Assembly (NCBI GenBank): GCA_012515365.1
Contig: JAAYYM010000123.1
Coordinates: 1-18,796, forward strand
Reading direction: 5' to 3'
DNA length: 18,796 nt
Origin: Clostridia bacterium
GTDB lineage: Bacteria > Bacillota_A > Clostridia > Lachnospirales > Lachnospiraceae
Part shown: in pieces, positions 1-6,897 of the stretch
How positions within the stretch are numbered: position 1 is the stretch's first letter
How the letters are laid out: each line of letters begins with the position of its first letter
Made by a program: the position numbers and the translations under genes
Notes under the pieces: generated by a model
The model's database searches: none
Told to the model about the DNA's origin: nothing
What the model saw: the letters and a program-made list of their open reading frames with translations, nothing else

Positions 1-1279
1 ACAGATAGAAATTCATCACGCCAAGTCCAAGTTGATAAAGTGTACCATTAAGAAAAATATTTAAATCAATTTCTGTCAGAATCTTTTTAAAAATGGTGAG
101 AGCTTCTGTTACAGAACCGGCACAGAAGAAAACCAATGAAACGTGAAACAGAAAAAAGGTAAACGCTATCTTAATAAATTGCCCAATCCAATTGGAAAAA
201 TCATAATGGAGGATGGAGCAGATCTTTTGCCGCAACGGCTTTAACAGATCACCGATAATTTGAAACAATCCGTTTGCTGCACCCCAGAGAAGATAGGTGA
301 GACGGTCGCCATGCCACAGTCCACTTGCAAGAAAGACGATCATGAGATTCACATATTTTCTAAATTTAGAAACACGGCTTCCGCCCATTGGAATGTACAG
401 GTAATCCCGGAACCAAGTGTTTAATGAAATATGCCATCTGCGCCAGAATTCAGCAGTACTTCTGGAAAAGAACGGTTGTTTAAAGTTTGTCATCAGTTCA
501 AATCCCATGACTTTGGCAGCACCAATGGCGATGCTTGAATAGCTGGCAAAATCACAGTAGATTTCCAGTCCGTAGCAGACAGTAGCAAGTGCTAATACAG
601 TGCCTGAATAGGATGAAATGTCACCATAGACCATATCGGTCAATATAGAAAGTCTGGCAACGATCACGACCTTTTGAAAATAGCCCCAGAGCATGAGAAG
701 AAGACCATCGCGTACTCTTGCATAATCAAAGGTATGACGCTCATCAAACTGTTTAATCAGATTTTTACTTCGCTCGATCGGTCCGGCCAGAATATTCGGA
801 AAGAAAGAAACAAATAGTGCATATTTAAAGATGTTTTTTTCGACTTTTACTTCATTCCGATAGCTGTCAATGAGATAAGACAAAGACTGAAAGGTATAAA
901 AGGATATGCCGACAGGAAGGATCAGATGAAAGTCGGTTTTCGCAATTGATAATCCAAATGCTGAGCAGATGGAGCTGAATATTTCAGAAATAAAATTAGA
1001 ATATTTAAAAAACAGCAGCATTGATAAATTCAAGAGAACACTAATCGCAACAGCCAGTTTCTTTTTACCTGTAGTGGATGCATTTTGAACGATCATACCA
1101 CCAAAATATGTGACGATGGTCGAGAAAATAAGAAAGACCACATACTTAGGATTTAAAAACATGTAATAATAATAACTAGCAATAAGAAGCCATATATATC
1201 TGAATTTTTGAGGAATCAGAAAATACAGCATAACGACAATGGGAAAAAAGATAAAAAAAGGAATTGAATTAAACAGCAT
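1..1279 (-). CDS. MBOAT-family membrane O-acyltransferase (AlgI/DltB-like), 3' end outside window
   Basis: Polytopic membrane enzyme of the MBOAT family, which moves acyl groups (often acetyl) onto extracellular polysaccharide or teichoic acid. The frame reads MLFNSIPFFIFFPIVV from an ATG preceded by AAGGAGG and stays open for 426 codons to the window edge; AlgI-type proteins are usually 460-520 residues, so the C-terminus is missing. Visible motifs are FWRRWHISLNTWFRDYLYIP with His283, and SGLWHG with His323, the invariant histidine of the family, plus many hydrophobic segments. The order of these motifs fits AlgI/PatA-like proteins better than DltB. The acceptor is not predictable; an SGNH-type partner gene often lies next to such genes and could sit beyond position 1. 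Family is secure, substrate unknown. Confidence 0.9.
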   Translation of the reverse strand, partial: MLFNSIPFFIFFPIVVMLYFLIPQKFRYIWLLIASYYYYMFLNPKYVVFLIFSTIVTYFGGMIVQNASTTGKKKLAVAISVLLNLSMLLFFKYSNFISEIFSSICSAFGLSIAKTDFHLILPVGISFYTFQSLSYLIDSYRNEVKVEKNIFKYALFVSFFPNILAGPIERSKNLIKQFDERHTFDYARVRDGLLLMLWGYFQKVVIVARLSILTDMVYGDISSYSGTVLALATVCYGLEIYCDFASYSSIAIGAAKVMGFELMTNFKQPFFSRSTAEFWRRWHISLNTWFRDYLYIPMGGSRVSKFRKYVNLMIVFLASGLWHGDRLTYLLWGAANGLFQIIGDLLKPLRQKICSILHYDFSNWIGQFIKIAFTFFLFHVSLVFFCAGSVTEALTIFKKILTEIDLNIFLNGTLYQLGLGVMNFYL

Positions 1280-1307
1280 AGCTATCCTCCTTGTCTACAC
1301 TTTCGTA

Positions 1308-1337
1308 ATTGTACTATAAAGGATTATGTGATGTCAA
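1308..1337 (-). promoter_or_regulatory. Predicted sigma-A promoter of the MBOAT gene
   Basis: On the minus strand a perfect -35 TTGACA (1332-1337) is followed after 18 bp by TACAAT (1308-1313). Transcription would start near 1302, just upstream of the AAGGAGG ribosome binding site. It lies back to back with the lepB promoter. Confidence 0.6.
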
Positions 1338-1342
1338 ACTGA

Positions 1343-1371
1343 TTGCAATTTCCAAATATTTATACTATACT
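1343..1371 (+). promoter_or_regulatory. Predicted sigma-A promoter of lepB
   Basis: TTGCAA (1343-1348), 17 bp spacer, TATACT (1366-1371). The -35 contains the in-frame TTG that would give the longest possible lepB reading frame, which argues that the longer start is not used. Confidence 0.55.
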
Positions 1372-1408
1372 AAATACTGTTGCATATGGACACAGAAAGG
1401 GTAATGCT

Positions 1409-2002
1409 ATGAAAAAGAATGCAAAGAAGGAACAAAACGCAGAAGAATGGACAGAAGATGGGGCAAAAGTGCCTACAAGATTTGACTGGAAAAAAGAATT
1501 GATGGAATGGATTATTATTATTGAGATTGCGGTGGTTTTTGCTGTTGTCCTGAATCTGTTCGTCATTGTGAATGCACAGGTACCGACTGCATCCATGGAA
1601 ACGACTATTATGACGGGAGACCGTGTTTTCGGAAGCCGTCTTGCTTATATTAGTAAAGAACCGCAGCGTGGAGATATTGTGATGTTTAAATTTCCTGATA
1701 ATGAAAAGAAACTGTTTATCAAACGCATTATCGGAATGCCAAATGAAACACTGGAAATGAAAGATGGAAAGATCTACATAAATGGAAGTGAAACACCACT
1801 GGATGAGCCGTATTTAAACGTGGTTCCTGAGGGAGACTATGGTCCGATTGAGATACCGGATCATGCATACTTTATGATGGGTGATAACAGAAATAATTCG
1901 GCAGACTCACGTTATTGGGTCAACACCTTTGTGTATCGCAATAAGATCGCGGGAAAAGCGGTACTTAAGTATTACCCCAAGGTCGAACGGTTAGATAAAT
2001 GA
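1409..2002 (+). CDS. lepB: Signal peptidase I
   Basis: Membrane-anchored serine protease that removes signal peptides from exported proteins. The 197-residue protein has a charged N-terminal cytosolic stretch, one membrane segment at about residues 33-56, then the catalytic region outside the membrane. The nucleophile is Ser62 in VPTASMETTI and the general base is Lys105 in FIKRIIGMPNE; the conserved box E reads GDNRNNSADSRYW (158-170). Size and single anchor match Gram-positive SipS-type enzymes. I chose the ATG at 1409, preceded by GAAAGG, over an in-frame TTG at 1343 because the TTG is inside the predicted promoter. No partner gene follows on this strand; its last 31 bp are shared with the convergent ABC ATPase gene, leaving no room for a terminator before that gene. 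Confidence 0.95.
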   Translation: MKKNAKKEQNAEEWTEDGAKVPTRFDWKKELMEWIIIIEIAVVFAVVLNLFVIVNAQVPTASMETTIMTGDRVFGSRLAYISKEPQRGDIVMFKFPDNEKKLFIKRIIGMPNETLEMKDGKIYINGSETPLDEPYLNVVPEGDYGPIEIPDHAYFMMGDNRNNSADSRYWVNTFVYRNKIAGKAVLKYYPKVERLDK

Positions 2003-2727
2003 ATGGCATGGTGACACTCACGACACAATCCTTTTTCACCAAGGTATGTCTGACCAAAGCTGCTCGTTAGATAATCATTGGTTGTACCAAAGAAATAGCT
2101 GGAACCGGAAAGATGAAGAATGTGGCTTGCATGATGAATGGAGCTGTGAATGTCATGTGAGATCATAATGATGGTCATTCCTTCTTGATTCAGCTGGCTG
2201 ATGACTTCGTAAAATTCATTGGTTGCAATCGGATCAAGTGCTGCAACCGGTTCATCAAGAAACAAAAGCTTAGAGGAAGAGAGCAGTGCACGTGCAAGCA
2301 GGACACGCTTTTGCTGTCCACCGGATAACTGCTGAAAGCTTTGAAATTTAATATCAAAAAGTCCAAGACGTGTCAGGATCTCCTGAGCACGTCTTTTTTC
2401 GTCCTCATGATAAAATGGAGAAAATCCATGTTTATTCAAACAGCCAGACATGACTACTTCATATACAGAAGCAGGAAAATCCTTGTTGATGTCATTTTGC
2501 TGAGACACATAGCCAATATCATTTTGACCAAGTGAAGCATCAAAAGAAATGGTTCCGTCCTGAATGGTTTTCATATTTAAGAGTGCTTTTAAAAGGGTTG
2601 TTTTTCCTGCACCATTGTCGCCAACAATACATAAATAATCTCCGGTATTAATCTGAAAGCTGACATCAGAGATTACTTCGCGATTTTCGTATTTGATTCT
2701 AACATGTTCACAAGTCAAAATAGGCAT
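1972..2727 (-). CDS. ABC transporter ATP-binding protein, ZnuC/MntB (metal) type
   Basis: Cytosolic ATPase subunit of an ABC importer, closest in style to zinc/manganese uptake systems. The 251-residue protein shows Walker A GDNGAGKTT (36-44), Q-loop near 76-77, signature LSGGQ (134-138), Walker B LLFLDEP (154-160) and the switch His191 in ISHD. The C-terminus carries a Cys/His cluster, CRECHH at 235-240 with a further His243, possibly metal binding (inference). The start at 2727 has AGAAAGGACC upstream; a longer frame from 2796 runs into a foldback repeat and is unlikely. Its 3' end overlaps lepB by 31 bp. No permease or solute-binding gene adjoins it in the window, so partners must be elsewhere. 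ATPase certain, substrate tentative. Confidence 0.85.
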   Translation of the reverse strand: MPILTCEHVRIKYENREVISDVSFQINTGDYLCIVGDNGAGKTTLLKALLNMKTIQDGTISFDASLGQNDIGYVSQQNDINKDFPASVYEVVMSGCLNKHGFSPFYHEDEKRRAQEILTRLGLFDIKFQSFQQLSGGQQKRVLLARALLSSSKLLFLDEPVAALDPIATNEFYEVISQLNQEGMTIIMISHDIHSSIHHASHILHLSGSSYFFGTTNDYLTSSFGQTYLGEKGLCRECHHAIHLSNRSTLG

Positions 2728-2784
2728 AGTGTAGGTCCTTTCTGAAAAAAAGTTGTGAGTGTGAAATGATTTAGCGTGTTGGGC

Positions 2785-2861
2785 GATTTTGTCCATTCAC
2801 ACAAAAACGTTCGTCGAGGACGTTTTGACTCCTCTCTTTTTTTGTGTGAATGGACAAAATC
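2785..2861 (+). repeat. Foldback element 1: perfect 23-bp inverted arms around a conserved core
   Basis: Arms 2785-2807 and 2839-2861 are exact reverse complements, starting GATTTTGTCCATTC. They enclose a 31-bp loop. Inside, GAGGA (2816-2820) can pair with TCCTC (2830-2834), followed by TC and seven T, so a terminator-like hairpin on the plus strand is nested in the larger one, and the T-tract belongs to both structures. The core 2799-2845 matches the core of the second element (3046-3130) in reverse orientation at 43 of 47 positions. It lies 57 bp upstream of the ABC ATPase start, in its likely leader. I know no named family with this form. Confidence 0.85.
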
Positions 2862-2894
2862 TTCTTTGAGGCTGTGAGATTGCAATCGAGAGTA

Positions 2895-2923
2895 ATATTA
2901 TCAGAAAGCCCCATAGCGGACAA
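2895..2923 (-). promoter_or_regulatory. Possible promoter of the ABC ATPase gene
   Basis: On the minus strand TTGTCC (2918-2923), 17 bp, TAATAT (2895-2900). It would give a leader of about 160 nt that contains foldback element 1. The -35 matches consensus at 4 of 6 and overlaps the tandem repeat, so this is tentative. Confidence 0.3.
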
Positions 2924-3012
2924 CTCGTTATAAAACCACCACTCCCAAAATCGTATAACCATTCACAAAACCGGCACCCCCAAAACGGATAACAGTCACG
3001 AAATCCCTGCCA
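2910..3012. repeat. Three degenerate 34-35 bp tandem repeat units
   Basis: Units begin near 2910, 2944 and 2979, each opening with CCCAWA and then roughly CGKATAAC, TCACAAAACC and a C-rich end. Identity between units is partial. On the minus strand the copies translate in one frame to related aromatic peptides (CYPFWGCR, LYDFGSGG, SCPLWGF), but that frame has only a TTG start without a clear ribosome binding site and runs through the foldback element, so I do not call a gene. With the two foldbacks this fills the roughly 410 bp between the ATPase and decarboxylase genes. Confidence 0.6.
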
Positions 3013-3045
3013 CGTCTTAGACAAATCAATACACAACCCCCAACC

Positions 3046-3130
3046 ATTATATTGGGTGTCTCAATACAAAAAAAGAGAGGAGTCAAAACTCTTTCGACGA
3101 ACGTTTTTGTGTTGAGATACCCAATATAAT
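3046..3130 (-). repeat. Foldback element 2: 27-bp inverted arms, same core as element 1 in reverse orientation
   Basis: Arms 3046-3072 and 3104-3130 pair at 25 of 27 positions. The two exceptions are G-T pairs when read on the plus strand. The outer arm sequence (ATTATATTGGGT...) is unrelated to that of element 1, whereas the core is nearly identical: 19 identical bases ACACAAAAACGTTCGTCGA, four differing bases, then 24 identical bases. The orientation is opposite to element 1. It starts 9 bp after the stop codon of the decarboxylase gene. Confidence 0.85.
3068..3094 (-). terminator. Possible terminator of the decarboxylase gene, nested in foldback element 2
   Basis: Read on the minus strand, AAAGAG can pair with CTCTTT around an 11-nt loop, followed by further T residues (A-run at 3068-3071 on the plus strand). 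It lies 45 bp beyond the stop codon. The stem is AT-rich and competes with the longer outer stem, so activity is uncertain. Confidence 0.4.
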
Positions 3131-3139
3131 GCTCACAAC

Positions 3140-4333
3140 CTAATACACAGATTTCTGCAAAAACTCCTCAATCCCCCACTTGTCACGGATCATTTCATAA
3201 GTATGATCCTCATGCTCTACAAAGACGTAGGGCAGGTACTCTATAAACAATGACTGAAAACACATGGTGTAGCTTCCGACACAGCCATAGCGGATATAAT
3301 CGCCATTCTTAAGCGCTTTATTGTCGTTAAGCATCATGATACGGTCAGCATCCATACAAGAATATCCACAGATAATCTGTGCAGGCTCGATATCAGAGGA
3401 TGAAGTAAAAAGCTCATAATCAAGGCTTGTTTTTCTTAAAAACGGATCGATATGCAGTCTGCATCCATCTGTAATTACAAAATGATCATGATAGGTTTCC
3501 TTGACATCAATGACCTTTGTCAGATAGCTGACCGGAGTGGAAATCACTGCAGCACCGGGTTCGACGATCAAACGGGTTGTATCTTTTGAAAAATAGGTGC
3601 CAAGCTTTTGGGCAATTGCTTTTGCATAAGTTTCATAGGCTGAGAAATCTCCCTTTTTCACAAAGAAGCTTCCACCAATATCGACATAATCCAGTTTTAA
3701 CTGATAAGAGGCGGCGATTTCACATGCCTTTAGTGCCAGCTGTTCAAATACATCCGTCAGACGTGACTTAGAGTTTGTATGCATATGCAGTCCGGAGAGG
3801 CGTATATGATTAAGCTTAAGAATCCTCTTAAGAGCCGCTTCAAAATATCCATTCTCCAGATTGAAGCCAAATCGATTGCTGAGTCCGTCCTTTGAAGATT
3901 CACCGGGACACGTGGCAGCAAGGTCAAAGCTGACACGGATACCAACTGCTAAATCTATGCCCCATTTGTCTGCTTCTTCAAGCCAGTCAAGCTCACGTGT
4001 TGAATCAATATTAATGACAGAATGGTTTTTCAGGGCAAAATCAAACTGCTCCTTACTCTTAATCGGACCATTAAAAATAATCTGATCAGGACGAAAGCCT
4101 GTTCTCAGAGCCAGTTTATATTCCGTATCAGACACGACTTCTGCAAAGCAGCCTGAATCTTTCATCTGTTTTAGTATATAGGGAAGAGAATTTGTTTTTA
4201 CGGAATAACCCATCGTGTAATTATCCCAGTTATGTGACAATGCATTCTGAAAAGAAGTGATATTTGAATGCAGATTATGTTGATCCAGAATGAAGCAAGG
4301 TGTAAATTGTTTAATAGCTTCAAAAGTTTCCAT
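3140..4333 (-). CDS. Fold-type III PLP-dependent decarboxylase (DapDC/ODC family), substrate unknown
   Basis: The 397-residue protein belongs to the alanine-racemase-fold decarboxylases, which act on diaminopimelate, ornithine, arginine, carboxynorspermidine or siderophore precursors. Lys46 in YSVKTN is the expected PLP lysine. Other family marks are HMHTNS (183-188), DIGGSFF (219-224), VEPGAA (257-262, phosphate binding), SCMDADR (325-331, with Cys326 donated across the dimer) and Tyr355 near the C-terminus. HMHTNS and SCMDADR depart from the usual lysA forms (HCHIGS, CESxD), so I do not call it lysA. The start at 4333 follows GAGGGAGAA; the frame is open further upstream but runs through the predicted promoter. 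It stands alone, with its own promoter and a terminator-like foldback behind it. A polyamine or siderophore-type role is possible but unproven. Confidence 0.8.
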   Translation of the reverse strand: METFEAIKQFTPCFILDQHNLHSNITSFQNALSHNWDNYTMGYSVKTNSLPYILKQMKDSGCFAEVVSDTEYKLALRTGFRPDQIIFNGPIKSKEQFDFALKNHSVINIDSTRELDWLEEADKWGIDLAVGIRVSFDLAATCPGESSKDGLSNRFGFNLENGYFEAALKRILKLNHIRLSGLHMHTNSKSRLTDVFEQLALKACEIAASYQLKLDYVDIGGSFFVKKGDFSAYETYAKAIAQKLGTYFSKDTTRLIVEPGAAVISTPVSYLTKVIDVKETYHDHFVITDGCRLHIDPFLRKTSLDYELFTSSSDIEPAQIICGYSCMDADRIMMLNDNKALKNGDYIRYGCVGSYTMCFQSLFIEYLPYVFVEHEDHTYEMIRDKWGIEEFLQKSVY

Positions 4334-4371
4334 TTTGTTCTCCCTCAATTTATCATAAAAGTTCACCATAT

Positions 4372-4400
4372 AATATATCACATATCTCCGTGATTTCCAA
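4372..4400 (-). promoter_or_regulatory. Predicted promoter of the decarboxylase gene
   Basis: On the minus strand TTGGAA (4395-4400), 17 bp, TATATT (4372-4377), about 40 bp upstream of the start codon. It is divergent from the promoter at 4419-4447. Confidence 0.45.
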
Positions 4401-4418
4401 ACAGATATTAAAAATTTA

Positions 4419-4447
4419 TTGTATCGTATTTTGAACGCGGTTATACT
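4419..4447 (+). promoter_or_regulatory. Predicted promoter of the DUF2974 hydrolase-MFS pair
   Basis: TTGTAT (4419-4424), 17 bp, TATACT (4442-4447). The -10 is good and the -35 weak. Transcription would start about 40 nt before the ATG at 4493. Confidence 0.4.
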
Positions 4448-4492
4448 ATAAGAGAAAGAGTATGTCATGCACGAAGAAATGGAGATGACAGT

Positions 4493-5623
4493 ATGGATAT
4501 CACGGAATATATTGAGCAATATGGAGTTTATACATTAGAAGAAAAAGAATTTAACGAGGTGGATTCGCTGGTTCTTTCTCAGTTCACTTATTTGAAATTT
4601 GATAAGATTGTTCCGGGGATCGATGGGAAAAGTGCTGTTTCACTGGAAAAGATGAGTACGCACAAGGAATACGAATCATTATTTTCAGATAAGCGTTATG
4701 AAGTGGACAACAGACGATTATTTCAGGCATTATTAGAAAGCAGACGATTTTCCAAACTTAAATGCAATTTCTATGTTAATATAGTAGATACGGCATGGGA
4801 AATTCAATTTTCAGCAGTTACTGTTCTATTTCCAAATGGGTTTGTTTATGTGGCTTATCGTGGTACCGATGAGACACTGGTTGGCTGGAAAGAGGACTTT
4901 AACATGGCATTCCAGACGACTGTTCCGGCACAGGAAAAAGCGGTGCAGTATTTGAATCAGGTCGCAGAACGATTCGCCGGACATTTTTACACAGGAGGTC
5001 ATTCAAAGGGTGGGAATCTGGCAGTATATGCAGCCATGTACTGCAATGAATCCGTGCGTGAACGAATCAAGCGGATTTACAGCCATGATGGCCCCGGCTT
5101 TAAACCTGAAATTCTACAAAGTGGAGCATTTGATCAGGTCAGTAGCAGAATTTATAAACTGCTGCCACATTCATCTGTGATCGGAATGGTTTTACAGGAG
5201 CAGGAACATTATCATGTAGTAGCCTGTAAAAGTTTTGGCCTGTTTCAGCATAATCCATTTAACTGGCTGGTTGAGGAAGATCATTTTGTGAACAGTGAGC
5301 TTGGAAACGGAACCCGAATCTTAGATCAAGGGCTTAATGAATGGATTCAGGCACTTGACAAGGAAGAACTTAGATGCTTTGTGGAAACGATGTATGGTCT
5401 GATCGAGGCAACAGGTGCTACGCAAACACTAGAGCTTGAAAATGACTGGAAAAAGAATATACCGGCAGTTATGAATGCAGCTAAGAGTCTGGATCCGGCA
5501 ACTAAAAAGAACATGAAACGGATTTTCAAGATATTGGTCAGACAGATCAATCAGTCTGTATGGGACGAACTTCCTGAGCATGTGACGGATAGAATATCGA
5601 ATCGAATGATTAATAAACAATAA
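4493..5623 (+). CDS. DUF2974 (Mbeg1-like) alpha/beta hydrolase
   Basis: A 376-residue protein with the lipase-like alpha/beta hydrolase signature. Ser171 sits in GGHSKGGNLA, the nucleophile elbow, and YRGTDET (122-128) is the usual strand before it. SHDGPGF and the later HYHVV and QHNPFNW stretches match the conserved second half of DUF2974 proteins and should hold the acid and histidine of the triad. There is no signal peptide or membrane segment, so it is probably cytosolic. The start is supported by GGAG 8 nt upstream. The MFS transporter gene follows after 20 bp, suggesting one transcript. The family is common in Firmicutes but its substrate is not established; esterase or lipase activity is inference. 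Confidence 0.85.
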   Translation: MDITEYIEQYGVYTLEEKEFNEVDSLVLSQFTYLKFDKIVPGIDGKSAVSLEKMSTHKEYESLFSDKRYEVDNRRLFQALLESRRFSKLKCNFYVNIVDTAWEIQFSAVTVLFPNGFVYVAYRGTDETLVGWKEDFNMAFQTTVPAQEKAVQYLNQVAERFAGHFYTGGHSKGGNLAVYAAMYCNESVRERIKRIYSHDGPGFKPEILQSGAFDQVSSRIYKLLPHSSVIGMVLQEQEHYHVVACKSFGLFQHNPFNWLVEEDHFVNSELGNGTRILDQGLNEWIQALDKEELRCFVETMYGLIEATGATQTLELENDWKKNIPAVMNAAKSLDPATKKNMKRIFKILVRQINQSVWDELPEHVTDRISNRMINKQ

Positions 5624-5643
5624 GAAAAGAGGCGTTACCTGAC

Positions 5644-6897
5644 ATGTCTTTAAAAAATGAACACAAATACACCGCGCGTTATGCATTGATTCAAGGTGTA
5701 TACTGGCCTGTATATTGCAGCAGCTATAGCTTTGTTTCTGTATTTTTGCTTTCAAGAGGATTTTCAAATGCCACGATCGGCGTTATCTTATGCCTGTCCA
5801 ACATATTTGCGGTGTTCCTGCAGCCTGCCGTAGCAAATGTTGCAGACCGGAAAAACAAATTTTCACTTCGGGTACTGATCGTGATGCTGTCGACAGTTTC
5901 TATGCTGTTAGCGTTTGGCAGATGCCTGATACATGGCAGCACGTATCTGATGGGTGTGATACTGGTGGCAGAGCTTACTCTGATTTTCACCATGCAGCCG
6001 TTGATCAATGCATTAAGTGTTTATCTGAAGAATAAAGGCGTGAATGTTTATTTTGGACTTGCTCGTGGGATTGGATCCGTTGCATTTGCTATCTGCTCGT
6101 ATATAGTCGGAGAGCTGATCGAGCGTTTTGGCACGATGGCATCTCCTGCGACGTCAGTTGTTTTACTGATCCTGATCATCTTGTTTGTACTTAATCTGAC
6201 AAGGGGAATAGACAAAGATCAGCCGGAGATTAAGAAAGAACTTAAAGAGGACATACAACCGGAATTACAGTCGGATAAAACAGCAGCACAATCTTTAACA
6301 AAAGAAAAGAAAGAAGATCAGGGAAGCATCATTGAGTTTATGATGACCTACAAACGTTATATGCTGTTACTGTTTGCAGTGGCACTTGTATTTACGGCTC
6401 ACTTTTTTATCAATAATTATATTTTTCAGATCATAGAATCAGTTGGCGGCGATGCCAAAAATATGGGAACGGCAATTGCAGTCGCTGCGGCGATCGAATT
6501 ACCGGCAATGGTTCTATTTGAACCGCTTCTTAAAAAAATAAGATGCGATATTATATTGAGACTGACACTTGTATTTTTTACGGTTAAAACGATCCTGACA
6601 CTGCTTGCACCAAGTGTCTTTATGGTGTATGTGGCACAAGCCTTTCAGTTTGCTTCCTATGCATTTTTTATTCCGGCTTCAGTTTATTATGCAAGCAGGA
6701 TTATCAGAAAGTCGGATTTCGTAAAGGGGCAGGCATATATGACAGGCGCAATCACTGCAGGTGGTGTTTTTTCGGGAATCGCAGGTGGATGGCTGATTGA
6801 CAGCTTTGGCGTGACGATTATGATGATTGTAGCACTTGTGGCTTCTGTCATAGGTATGCTCATCGGATTATTCTCTATAGAAAAGGTGAATTCGTAA
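5644..6897 (+). CDS. MFS transporter (MFS_1-like)
   Basis: A 417-residue membrane protein with twelve predicted membrane segments in two halves and a charged, Lys/Glu-rich central cytosolic loop at about residues 195-232. NVADRKNK (65-72) after the second segment is the usual MFS loop 2-3 motif, and GLARGIGSVAFA begins segment 5 as in LacY/NupG-like carriers. No substrate can be named. It follows the hydrolase gene by 20 bp with AAAAGAGG upstream, so the two are probably co-transcribed, and a hydrolase plus carrier pair may handle a shared compound (inference). No terminator is visible behind it; a broken permease fragment follows at once. Confidence 0.85.
   Translation: MSLKNEHKYTARYALIQGVYWPVYCSSYSFVSVFLLSRGFSNATIGVILCLSNIFAVFLQPAVANVADRKNKFSLRVLIVMLSTVSMLLAFGRCLIHGSTYLMGVILVAELTLIFTMQPLINALSVYLKNKGVNVYFGLARGIGSVAFAICSYIVGELIERFGTMASPATSVVLLILIILFVLNLTRGIDKDQPEIKKELKEDIQPELQSDKTAAQSLTKEKKEDQGSIIEFMMTYKRYMLLLFAVALVFTAHFFINNYIFQIIESVGGDAKNMGTAIAVAAAIELPAMVLFEPLLKKIRCDIILRLTLVFFTVKTILTLLAPSVFMVYVAQAFQFASYAFFIPASVYYASRIIRKSDFVKGQAYMTGAITAGGVFSGIAGGWLIDSFGVTIMMIVALVASVIGMLIGLFSIEKVNS

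Noticed and set aside
1343..1408. Longer lepB start at a TTG
   Set aside because: The TTG is the -35 element of the predicted promoter; the ATG at 1409 has GAAAGG upstream and a typical charged N-terminus.
2728..2796. N-terminal extension of the ABC ATPase to 2796
   Set aside because: The extra 23 residues include foldback arm sequence, while the ATG at 2727 has a good ribosome binding site and matches the usual start of the family.
2910..3012. CRISPR array
   Set aside because: Units are contiguous and degenerate, without unique spacers, and no cas genes are present.
2797..3036. A 79-codon minus-strand frame through the tandem repeats, with aromatic-rich repeated peptides
   Set aside because: It needs a TTG start without a clear ribosome binding site and its second half is the arm and core of foldback element 1. 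Better explained as repeat DNA that happens to stay open.
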